A DNA stretch of 64,000 bases from an uncultured Lachnospiraceae bacterium (lineage in GTDB: Bacteria; Bacillota; Clostridia; Lachnospirales; Lachnospiraceae), in NCBI GenBank assembly GCA_910577105.1, contig CAJTMB010000003.1, positions 86,854 to 150,853 on the forward strand. The letters run 5' to 3'. The notes under the pieces were generated by a model that was given only the letters and a program-made list of their open reading frames with translations, had not been told where the DNA came from and ran no database searches. Made by a program: the position numbers and the translations under genes. Positions 39,641 through 47,292 of the stretch are shown here, piece after piece. Every line of letters begins with the position of its first letter. The first letter of the stretch is position 1.

Positions 39641-40977
39641 GCGACTACCAAACAGAAGCAGAGCCGAAAGCGTGGGCTGACGGCGTGCCGGTATTCTGCG
39701 CACACGACGCGATCGTGGACGTGGCAAAGCTGGTACCGAACCCGAAGAACCCGAACCAGCACCCGGACAGCCAGATCCAGCTACTCGGCCGGATAATCAG
39801 GCAGGCGGGCTGGCGGCAGCCGATCACCGTCTCGAAGCGCTCCGGCTTCATAGTAAAAGGACACGGCCGCCTCTCTGCTGCCCTTCTGGAAGGAATGAAG
39901 GAGGCACCGGTGGACTATCAGAACTACACCACCGAAGCCGAGGAATACGCCGATCTGGTGGCTGACAACCGGATCGCAGAGCTGGCCGAGACAGACAACC
40001 GGCTGCTGGCCGACATTTTCGCAGAGATTGACACCGGCGAGATCCCAATGGAGCTGACCGGGTACACAGAGGACGAGGTGGAGAGCCTCGTCACCGCGCT
40101 GTCAGAAGCCCTGCACAACGACCTCCACGAGCCGGACGACATACCGGAGCCGCCAGAACCCGATCAGACAGTCACCCAGAAAGGCGACCTCTGGATCCTC
40201 GGACGCCACCGTGTCGTTTGCGGGAGTTCGACCAACGCGGCAGACATGGGCTTGCTGCTGGACGACGCACACCCGGAAATCCTACTCACCGATCCACCCT
40301 ACTGCTCCGGCGGCTTCCAAGAGTCCGGGCGCAGCAGCGGCAGCATAGGAACCAAACGCCATGACAAGGACGGTAAGGAGATCGCCGTCACCATAGCAAA
40401 CGACACACTCAGCACGCGCGGGTACCAATCACTCATGCGCGAAGTGCTCCAGAACTTCGACGGCCTCGTTGCCTATATCTTCACAGACTGGCGTATGTGG
40501 GTAAATTTGTTCGATATTGTGGAAGCCGCAGGGCTCGGTGTCAAAAATATGCTTGTCTGGAACAAGAAAAGCCTCGGCATGGGTACAGGCTGGAGGACTC
40601 AGCACGAGCTCGTCATGTTTGCACACCGAACAAAACCAAAATGGGACAATCACAAGGGTTATAGTAATGTACTGGAGGCCACACGCTCCGGGAATGAGCT
40701 TCACCCAACACAAAAGCCGGTAGAGATACTGGAGAAGCTGCTGGACAATACGGACTGGGCCAAGGGAGTGCTCGACACATTCGGAGGATCAGGCACGACG
40801 CTGATCGCCGCTGAAAGTGTCGGGCAAGCGTCGTTCATCATGGAAATGGAGCCCCGGTATGTGGACGTGATCGTGCGCCGCTACATAAAGACGACCGGCA
40901 AAACGACCGGGATCCGGCTAATCAGGAAGGGCAAGGAGCTGGCCCGTGAGCAATTCAACCAAGTGTTCACGGAATAG
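39637..40977 (+). CDS. ParB-like nuclease / DNA methyltransferase fusion
   Basis: A 446-residue protein. The N-terminal ParB/sulfiredoxin-like domain (about 25-120) shows VAKLVPNPKNPNQHPDSQIQ and IVKGHGRLSAALLEG. The methyltransferase domain has the catalytic motif DPPY at residues 219-222 and the SAM-binding FGGSGTTLIAAES near 385-397, in the order of beta-class N6/N4 enzymes (catalytic motif before the SAM site). The middle (about 40420-40700) is more AT-rich than the rest, suggesting mosaic origin. It may protect phage DNA against host restriction. Confidence 0.85.
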   Translation: MSDYQTEAEPKAWADGVPVFCAHDAIVDVAKLVPNPKNPNQHPDSQIQLLGRIIRQAGWRQPITVSKRSGFIVKGHGRLSAALLEGMKEAPVDYQNYTTEAEEYADLVADNRIAELAETDNRLLADIFAEIDTGEIPMELTGYTEDEVESLVTALSEALHNDLHEPDDIPEPPEPDQTVTQKGDLWILGRHRVVCGSSTNAADMGLLLDDAHPEILLTDPPYCSGGFQESGRSSGSIGTKRHDKDGKEIAVTIANDTLSTRGYQSLMREVLQNFDGLVAYIFTDWRMWVNLFDIVEAAGLGVKNMLVWNKKSLGMGTGWRTQHELVMFAHRTKPKWDNHKGYSNVLEATRSGNELHPTQKPVEILEKLLDNTDWAKGVLDTFGGSGTTLIAAESVGQASFIMEMEPRYVDVIVRRYIKTTGKTTGIRLIRKGKELAREQFNQVFTE

Positions 40978-40998
40978 CAGCAGAAAGGAGGCGAGCCC

Positions 40999-41493
40999 AT
41001 GAGCCAGACCAAGAAGCCAAAGGAAACCGACGCAATCAAGCAAAAGCTGGAGCACTACGCGGCCTTCCAGCGCCGGATCGACAACCAGATTGAGCGGCTG
41101 GAGTATCTGGAGTCCGTCATGGGCGCACCTTCAAGCCCGAACCTCTCCGGGGAACCAAGCGGAGGCGGCGACGGATCCAGCAAGACCGAGCGGCAAGTCC
41201 TCAAAAAGCTGGAGCTCCAGCAGGCGATCCGGGACATGATCGCAGACGAAGCCGCAGAACGCAAAGAGCTGGAGGCCATGATCGAGCAAATGGAACGACC
41301 GGACGAGCAGACCGTCATTGAAATGCACTACCTCGACCATGTGAAATGGTGGCCGATATGTGCGGCCCTATTCAGTGGGGAGCCGGACTACGACGAGAAG
41401 GCCGACAAGTACCTGAAACGGACATTTAAGCTCCACGGCTCTGCTCTGCAAGCTCTGGCGAAAATATACGCCCAGACCAAAGAAAGCGAGTAA
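40999..41493 (+). CDS. RinA/ArpU-like late transcription regulator
   Basis: A 164-residue protein. The N-terminal half is helical (KQKLEHYAAFQRRIDNQIER), followed by a Gly/Ser loop. The C-terminal part (EQTVIEMHYLDHVKWWPICA, then DEKADKYLKRTFKLHGSAL) resembles region 4-like helix-turn-helix parts of phage late activators such as RinA and DUF1492 proteins. Its place just before the terminator, repeats and packaging genes is exactly where such activators lie. Confidence 0.68.
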   Translation: MSQTKKPKETDAIKQKLEHYAAFQRRIDNQIERLEYLESVMGAPSSPNLSGEPSGGGDGSSKTERQVLKKLELQQAIRDMIADEAAERKELEAMIEQMERPDEQTVIEMHYLDHVKWWPICAALFSGEPDYDEKADKYLKRTFKLHGSALQALAKIYAQTKESE

Positions 41494-41539
41494 AAAAGCC
41501 CGCCAAAAGCCACCAAACGGCCAGAGGCGGGCCTTTTTA
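41494..41539 (+). terminator. Terminator closing the early operon
   Basis: GCCCGCC near 41498 pairs with GGCGGGC near 41526, followed by CTTTTTAT. It begins at the stop of the late regulator gene. Confidence 0.85.
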
Positions 41540-41577
41540 TGCACATCACCCGGCGGCATTGTGGAAAGGCAGGGGAC

Positions 41578-41617
41578 AAAAAGGGATAAAAGGGGATAAA
41601 AAGGGATTGAAAGGGAT
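41578..41617 (+). repeat. Four helically phased 10-bp repeats
   Basis: AAAAAGGGAT, AAAAGGGGAT, AAAAAGGGAT and TGAAAGGGAT follow each other with an exact 10-base period. The spacing puts all units on one face of the DNA. They lie between the early terminator and a possible -10 box. Confidence 0.8.
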
Positions 41618-41643
41618 AACAGCCAAGTGCTACCCTATACAAT
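41615..41643 (+). promoter_or_regulatory. Candidate activator-dependent late promoter
   Basis: TACAAT at 41638-41643 could be a -10 box. The -35 position (41615-41620, GATAAC) is poor and overlaps the last 10-bp repeat, as expected when an activator replaces -35 contacts. The late genes start at 41715. Confidence 0.45.
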
Positions 41644-41714
41644 AGCGAAAGCCGTCTGGAGAGCACTCACGCCTCTGGGCGGTTTTTATATGCACCGGAA
41701 AGGAGGCTGGCACC

Positions 41715-42407
41715 ATGAGCGACCTATTCAACACGGGCCCAGCCCGGCACACAAGGGGCGGCTTTTCTGTCTCCCATTCTGGAGCGGGCGACATTGTGAA
41801 AAAGCTCCAGAAGCTACGGGACGGCGGCGAGGTGGCAATCAAGCGCACCGTGTCGGACTTCGCAACCAGAGGGCCCGGCTGGGTATCAAAGGGGATCCGC
41901 GAGCACTACGGCGTGGACGCTGCCGCCATAAAGGAAGCAGCCAAACGACCAAGCCGCGGACATACCTCAATCAGAGTCGCGGGCATATCCGTGGACGGGG
42001 CAACGCTGGAGTATAAGGGCAGAACCCTGACGCCGCTTCACTTCAAAATGAGCCCGAAGCAGGCCCCCACAACCAAGCAGAAAAACCAGATCCGGATCCC
42101 CGGCCAGCTTATAGGTGCAGGATCTCCCGTGGCTATGATAAAGCCACCGAAGCCCTACACCGTAAAGGCAACAATCATTAAGGGCCAGCGCTCAGCTATG
42201 AGCAGCGACACATTCCTGACCGCCGGGCGCGGTGGCGTTGTGCTGCCCTACCAAAAGAGCGGGGACGGACGCCAGCCAATCGAGGCCGTGCGCACTCTGT
42301 CTGTGCCTCAAATGATAGACGGCAGAGCCCGCGAGACAATCGAGCAGACAATCAACACAAAGCTGGGCGAGCGCTTCAACCACCACATAGAGCGGGCCAT
42401 GAGATAG
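41715..42407 (+). CDS. Minor tail protein Z (GPZ)-like / phage structural protein
   Basis: A 230-residue basic protein. The sequence GDIVKKLQKLRDGGEVAIKR ... GWVSKGIREHYGVDAAAIKE and a late FLTAGRGG ... LPYQKSGDGRQP, followed by the RETIEQTINTKLGERFNHHI helix, resembles the GPZ minor tail family. Its position before the terminase genes is unusual for that family. AAAGGAGGCTGGCACC precedes the ATG. The TAG stop is followed by a long T-free region. Confidence 0.6.
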   Translation: MSDLFNTGPARHTRGGFSVSHSGAGDIVKKLQKLRDGGEVAIKRTVSDFATRGPGWVSKGIREHYGVDAAAIKEAAKRPSRGHTSIRVAGISVDGATLEYKGRTLTPLHFKMSPKQAPTTKQKNQIRIPGQLIGAGSPVAMIKPPKPYTVKATIIKGQRSAMSSDTFLTAGRGGVVLPYQKSGDGRQPIEAVRTLSVPQMIDGRARETIEQTINTKLGERFNHHIERAMR

Positions 42408-42580
42408 CCAGCCAAGGCACCCCGCACAAGCCCGCCAGAGCCACACACACGGGCACCAAGGGCCGAGGGCAAGCAGACCACACCACCGGCCACAAAGGCC
42501 GCCAGAGGGCCACACAGAGGCCACCACGGGGCGCACAAGGCCAAGGGGCAAACGAGCCCGCGCCAAGCAGCCGCGCAAGG
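42406..42580 (+). other. T-free 175-base segment upstream of the terminase genes
   Basis: No T occurs on the plus strand from 42406 to 42580. The segment is rich in C, A and G with repeated GGCCACA and AAGGCC units. Because every stop codon contains T, all three plus frames are automatically open, so openness is not evidence of coding. The place fits a packaging site or a regulatory RNA. The rest of the gap to 42695 contains no gene. Confidence 0.7.
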
Positions 42581-42695
42581 TACTGTGAAGTCTGCAAAAG
42601 CCCTGCGGTGCTTGCGAGCCCAAAAGACGAGCAGGCTCAGGAAATTTTTTTCAGGCCGTTTCGTTTCGCCAGCCGCGCAGAAAGGAGGTGACGCC

Positions 42696-43271
42696 ATGGC
42701 CGAAGCACCGAAACAAAACCTGCAAACAACCGCGATAATAGCAAAACTTTTTGACCTCGACGAGCGACGGGTGCAGCAGCTCGCAAAGTCTGGCGTCCTT
42801 CCTGCGGCGTCCACTCGTCCGTACAAATTCGACCTGCTGCCGACCGTAAAGGCGTACATAAAGCACCTGCGGGAACGGGCCAACGGCAAGGAGGCAAAGA
42901 CGGCCGACACGGCAAAGGCCGAAGCCGACAAGCTGCGGGCCGAGGCAGACCTGAAACAGAGCAAGGCCAAGATCGCAGAAATGCAGCTCAAAGAGCTGGA
43001 GGGGAAAATGCACCGGAGCGAGGACGTGGAGGCCGTAACAAATGACCTCGTTTACACCGTCCGCAGCATGATAATGGCCCTGCCCGGCCGTCTCGCTATG
43101 GACGTTGCGCAGGCGGCCAGCGCGAACGAAGCCTCGGCACTGATCCGCGCCGAGTGTCACAAAATCCTGAACGAGCTCGCGGGCTATCAATACGATCCCG
43201 AAGTTTATCAGCGGCGGGTAAGGGATCGCGAAGGCTGGGGCGAAGCACTCGCAGATGAAGCCGACGACTAA
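42696..43271 (+). CDS. Terminase small subunit, Nu1-like
   Basis: A 191-residue protein. The N-terminal winged helix (TTAIIAKLFDLDERRVQQLA, KSGVLPAASTRPYKFDLL) is the Nu1-type DNA-binding domain. A Lys/Ala/Glu-rich helix (about 75-110) and a C-terminal part complete it. ATG 42696 has AAAGGAGGTGACGCC. It recognises the packaging site and overlaps the large-subunit gene by 17 bases. Confidence 0.82.
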   Translation: MAEAPKQNLQTTAIIAKLFDLDERRVQQLAKSGVLPAASTRPYKFDLLPTVKAYIKHLRERANGKEAKTADTAKAEADKLRAEADLKQSKAKIAEMQLKELEGKMHRSEDVEAVTNDLVYTVRSMIMALPGRLAMDVAQAASANEASALIRAECHKILNELAGYQYDPEVYQRRVRDREGWGEALADEADD

Positions 43272-45192
43272 AAAAGCCGCAAGGAAGCTCAACGCAGCCA
43301 TAGCTCCGGCCGTCCAGAACTTCAAACCGCCGGAGGATCTGACGGTGGCAGAATGGGCCGATAGACACCGCCGCCTATCGCCGGAAACCTCCGCAGAGGC
43401 AGGCCCGTGGCGCACGTCGCGCACGCCCTACCTCCGGGAGCCTATGGAAGCGTTCACCGATCCAAAGGTGAAAAAAATTGTTATGGTGGCGGCTTCTCAG
43501 GTGGGAAAGTCTGAGCTTGAACTGAACATAATCGCGTACATTATCGACCAAGATCCGGGCTCTATCCTCTTTGTGCAGCCAACACTGGAGGACGCCCGCA
43601 AGTTTTCACGTCTCCGGATCGCTCCTATGATACGGGACAGCCGGGCGCTGCGGGCGAAAGTGTCGGACGTAAAGACGAGGGACTCCGGGAACACGATCCT
43701 GCAAAAATCTTTCCCCGGCGGTATGCTGACGATCACCGGCTCAAACAGCGCCTCCGCTCTGGCTTCCACTCCGGCCCGCTACATCATAGGCGACGAGCGC
43801 GACCGCTGGGCCATAAGCGCCGGAACCGAGGGCGATCCGTGGGCGCTGGCAGAGGCCAGACAAACCACATTCTACAACGCGAAAGCCGTTGAGGTATCAA
43901 CCCCAACAATAAAGGGAGCCTCGAACATTGAGGACAGCTACTACAAAGGCACACAAGAGCGCTGGTGCCACCAGTGCCCAGAGTGCGGCGAGTATGGCGA
44001 AATCATATTTGACCGGATCCATTATGAGCACACCGTCAAAAAGGTGCGCGGGAAGAAAATCTACACCATAAACGGCCCGATCACATGGGCCTGCCCTAAC
44101 TGCGGCTGCATTATACCGGAGGAAACCATGCGGCGGCAGCCTGCAAAATGGATCGCCGAGAACCCGGAGGCATACGCCACCGGCGTGCGCTCCTTCTGGC
44201 TGAACGCCTTCTCGTCCCCGTGGACGCCGTGGGAGAAAATCATTCTTGAATTTCTCGGAGCCAAGGACAACCCGCAAAAGCTGAAAGTCGTCTACAATAC
44301 CAAGCTGGGCGAGCTCTGGGAGGATCGCGGCGGCACAATCGACGAGGACACCATGCTGGCCCGCCGCGAGGACTACGGCACCAATGCCGACGGCTCCCCG
44401 GTGGAGCTGCCGGAGGGCGTGCTGGTGCTCACCTGCGGAGTAGACACGCAGGACAACCGGCTGGAGTACGAAGTCGTGGGCCACGGCTACTACGGCGAAA
44501 CGTGGGGCATAAAAAAAGGCTACATCATGGGGAAGCCGGACACCGACGACGTATGGCAGCAGCTTGACGACGTGATCGATCATGTGTACCGCTTCAAGGA
44601 CAGCAAGCGCGGCCTGCGGATCTCAATCACCTGCGTGGACGAAGGCGGCCACTACACCCAAGAGGTGCGCCTGCGCTGCCGGGCCCGGAAAAACAAGCGC
44701 GTTTTTGCTATCAAGGGAAAAGGCGGCGACGGGATCCCCTTCGTGACGCCGCCCTCGAAAGTCAAAATCGTGGTAAATGAGCAGGTGATCGGCAAGTGCT
44801 GGCTTTACACCTTCGGCGTGGACGCTGGCAAGGAGGCGATCATGTCAAACGTGCGGGTGCAGGAACCCGGCGCGAAATACTGCCATTTCCCGCGGGGCGA
44901 GTCCTACGGCTACGACTCGTACTACTTCAACGGCCTGCTGTCTGAGAAGCTGGAGCTCACGCAGACAAAGCGGGGCAACAGCTGGGCGTGGGTGAAGATC
45001 CCCGGCCATGAGCGCAACGAGGCGCTCGACTGCCGCAACTATGCGCTGGGTGGCTTCCGTATCATTAACCCCGACATGGAGGCTGTGGAGCGCAGGCTCA
45101 AAAGCCTGCCAGAACAGCCGCGGCCGAAACGTGCTGCAGCACCGCAGCAGCGCCGGACAAACGCAGCGGCGCAACTATTTGACGAATGGTAA
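43255..45192 (+). CDS. Terminase large subunit, lambda GpA family
   Basis: A 645-residue packaging motor. LTVAEWADRHRRLSPETSAE is the standard GpA start, the Walker A-like site is SQVGKSELELN (Lys85), and YIIGDERDRWA holds the acidic Walker B region. A zinc-ribbon part (CHQCPECGEYGEI ... CPNCGC) lies near 240-285. The nuclease half includes VLTCGVDTQDNRLEYEVVGH. The length matches gpA. The C-terminal 35 residues are Pro/Arg/Ala-rich, perhaps for portal contact. Confidence 0.95.
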   Translation: MKPTTKKAARKLNAAIAPAVQNFKPPEDLTVAEWADRHRRLSPETSAEAGPWRTSRTPYLREPMEAFTDPKVKKIVMVAASQVGKSELELNIIAYIIDQDPGSILFVQPTLEDARKFSRLRIAPMIRDSRALRAKVSDVKTRDSGNTILQKSFPGGMLTITGSNSASALASTPARYIIGDERDRWAISAGTEGDPWALAEARQTTFYNAKAVEVSTPTIKGASNIEDSYYKGTQERWCHQCPECGEYGEIIFDRIHYEHTVKKVRGKKIYTINGPITWACPNCGCIIPEETMRRQPAKWIAENPEAYATGVRSFWLNAFSSPWTPWEKIILEFLGAKDNPQKLKVVYNTKLGELWEDRGGTIDEDTMLARREDYGTNADGSPVELPEGVLVLTCGVDTQDNRLEYEVVGHGYYGETWGIKKGYIMGKPDTDDVWQQLDDVIDHVYRFKDSKRGLRISITCVDEGGHYTQEVRLRCRARKNKRVFAIKGKGGDGIPFVTPPSKVKIVVNEQVIGKCWLYTFGVDAGKEAIMSNVRVQEPGAKYCHFPRGESYGYDSYYFNGLLSEKLELTQTKRGNSWAWVKIPGHERNEALDCRNYALGGFRIINPDMEAVERRLKSLPEQPRPKRAAAPQQRRTNAAAQLFDEW

Positions 45193-45204
45193 GGAGGCAA
45201 CGCC

Positions 45205-45471
45205 ATGAGGCAACGAGAAATAATTCAGGCCGAGCTCACGCAGACACGCGAGCGTCTGGCCCTTTATCTGAAACGCGAGGCCGACATGCTGGACAAAAAC
45301 GGCGTGCAAAGCTATGGGATCGGCTCCCGCAATCTTCAACATTACAGCACGGCCCTGAAAGATATTCAGGACATGATCGAAAAGCTCCGCGCCCGGATCA
45401 GGGAGCTGGAGGCAGAACTGGCGGGCAGGAGCGCCCGCCGTGCGCTGGGCGTAGTCCCGCATGACTGGTAA
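45205..45471 (+). CDS. DUF6148-like head-completion protein
   Basis: An 88-residue helical protein. IIQAELTQTRERLALYLKRE followed by VQSYGIGSRNLQHYSTALKD and IREL helices is the pattern of small proteins found between GpA and portal genes. It lies where lambda has gpW, so a role in head completion is likely by position. AAGGAGGCAACGCC precedes it. Confidence 0.65.
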   Translation: MRQREIIQAELTQTRERLALYLKREADMLDKNGVQSYGIGSRNLQHYSTALKDIQDMIEKLRARIRELEAELAGRSARRALGVVPHDW

Positions 45472-45533
45472 GGGTAAACGCCGGAACCCCCGGCTTTACT
45501 ACGGCACGGCCGGAGGGAGTTTCCGCTCCTTTA

Positions 45534-45560
45534 TCCCTTCGGCTGCTGCCGTTTTTTATT
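45534..45560 (+). terminator. Weak terminator-like hairpin before the portal gene
   Basis: CGGC-TGCT-GCCG followed by six T and ATT. The stem is only 4 bp, so it may reduce rather than stop transcription into the portal gene. Confidence 0.35.
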
Positions 45561-45573
45561 CCATGACAAGGAG

Positions 45574-47292
45574 GTGAGAAAAATCAGGTACGACAAAAAA
45601 ATGGGAATGTATCTGCCCGACAGTGTACGCCCGCAGAATAAAGGCTACGGGGAGGCCGGGGCCAGTTGGAGAAAGCGGGCCGTGAAGGGCTTCAACGCTC
45701 CGAGCGGATCCGCACATGAGGACATAGACTTCAACAACTTCACCATGAGGCAGCGGGCCCGCATGTTATACATGGCCGCACCCGTCGCCACCTCCGCGAT
45801 CAAGACCAACCGCACAAACGTGGTAGGCGTCGGCCTGCGCCTGAAAAGCCGGATCGACCGCGAAGTGCTGGGCCTCACCGCAGAGCAGGCAGAAAGCTGG
45901 CAGAAAACCACCGAGCGGGAGTTCAACCTCTGGGCCAGCGATAAAAGAGCCTGCGACGCCACGGGCATGAACAACTTCTACGGGCTCCAGCAGCTCGCGC
46001 TTGTGTCGTGGCTGCTCTCTGGTGACTGTATAGGCATTATCAAGCAATACGACACCACCCCGCTGCTCCCCTACTCCCTGCGGGTACACCTGATTGAGTC
46101 CGACCGGATCGCAACGCCGGGCGGGTATGGTGCCGGAGGCTCGATAACCTTCACCACCGGAAAGAACACGGAAACCGGCAACACGATATACGACGGCGTG
46201 GAGGTGGACGCGGACGGCATGGTGGTGGCCTACCACATACGCAGCAATTACCCCTTCGAGATCGGCGCACCGGCGACGACGTGGGCCCGCGTGCTGGCGT
46301 ATCAGGAACACACCGGACTCCCCAACGTGCTGCATGTGATTGACACCGAGCGGCCGGATCAATACCGTGGCGTGAGCTATCTCGCGCAGGTGATCGAGCC
46401 CCTGCTCCAGCTCCGGCGCTACACCGAGTCCGAGCTCATGGCCGCGGTGGTGGAGTCGTTTTATACGGCCTTCATCAAGACGCAGGCACCGACGGACGAG
46501 AACCCGTTCAACCAGACGGATCCCGACATGCCGGGCGAGCCAAAGGGCCCCAACGAGTACAGCATGGGCCCCGGACAAGTCAACATCATGGGCCCCGGCG
46601 AGGACGTGGAGTTTGCAAACCCGACGCACCCGAACGGCAGCTTCGACAAGTTCGCGGCTGCAATCAGCGCTCAGGTGGGCGCGGCTCTGGAAGTACCGGC
46701 CGATCTGCTGCTGAAACAATTCAACAGCTCATACAGCGCAAGCCGGGCGGCCCTGCTGGAAGCGTGGAAAGCCTTCAAAATGCGCCGGGAGTGGCTGGCT
46801 GACGACTTCTGCCGCCCCTGCTATGAAATCTGGATGAGCGAGGCCGTGGCCCGCGGGCGTATCTATGCGCCGGGCTTTTTCACCAATCCAATGATCCGCG
46901 CCGCATATCTCGGCAGCGAGTGGCTGGGCCCGTCTCAGGGACAGCTCGATCCGGTGAAAGAAATCACCGCGGAGATCCTCGCGTGCAGCGAAGGCTATTC
47001 AACGCACGAGCAAAGCACGATCCGCCTCAACGGCGGCCAGTGGGACGCCAACGTCGAACAGCTCCAGCGGGAAAACGAAAAGCTCGAAGGGCAAGCACCG
47101 GATCCGCACCAGTCTGGCGGCGGTGAAGGCCCGCAGGAACCGCAGGAAGGCGACGAACCGGCCGAGGGGGACAACAACCCGCACAACCCTGAAACGGCCC
47201 GCAGACGGGGCGCTCATGCCCTACGCGACCTCGTTATAAGGGAGCAAATAAAACAAGCCATAGGAGGGCAAGCCAATGAGAATAAAACATAG
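45574..47292 (+). CDS. Portal protein, lambda gpB family
   Basis: A 572-residue protein. LYMAAPVATSAIKTNRTNVV, then QKTTEREFNLWASDKRACDA and LLSGDCIGIIKQYD, plus LKQFNSSYSASRAALLEAWK, are typical of lambda-family portals. The C-terminal 60 residues are acidic and Pro/Gly-rich. The GTG at 45574 overlaps its own GGAGG site; the next codon with good spacing is ATC at 45583, so the true start is uncertain. It overlaps the protease gene by 17 bases. Confidence 0.92.
   Translation: MRKIRYDKKMGMYLPDSVRPQNKGYGEAGASWRKRAVKGFNAPSGSAHEDIDFNNFTMRQRARMLYMAAPVATSAIKTNRTNVVGVGLRLKSRIDREVLGLTAEQAESWQKTTEREFNLWASDKRACDATGMNNFYGLQQLALVSWLLSGDCIGIIKQYDTTPLLPYSLRVHLIESDRIATPGGYGAGGSITFTTGKNTETGNTIYDGVEVDADGMVVAYHIRSNYPFEIGAPATTWARVLAYQEHTGLPNVLHVIDTERPDQYRGVSYLAQVIEPLLQLRRYTESELMAAVVESFYTAFIKTQAPTDENPFNQTDPDMPGEPKGPNEYSMGPGQVNIMGPGEDVEFANPTHPNGSFDKFAAAISAQVGAALEVPADLLLKQFNSSYSASRAALLEAWKAFKMRREWLADDFCRPCYEIWMSEAVARGRIYAPGFFTNPMIRAAYLGSEWLGPSQGQLDPVKEITAEILACSEGYSTHEQSTIRLNGGQWDANVEQLQRENEKLEGQAPDPHQSGGGEGPQEPQEGDEPAEGDNNPHNPETARRRGAHALRDLVIREQIKQAIGGQANENKT

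Noticed and set aside
41578..41617. CRISPR-like or microsatellite reading of the four 10-bp repeats
   Set aside because: The units are contiguous without spacers, and their placement at the late switch fits a regulatory site better.
41715..43271. Read-through of the TAG at 42405 to fuse the GPZ-like protein with the terminase small subunit
   Set aside because: The frame stays open after TAG mainly because the next 175 bases contain no T and so cannot hold a stop. The small subunit has its own strong ribosome site, and TAG is used as a normal stop elsewhere in the phage.
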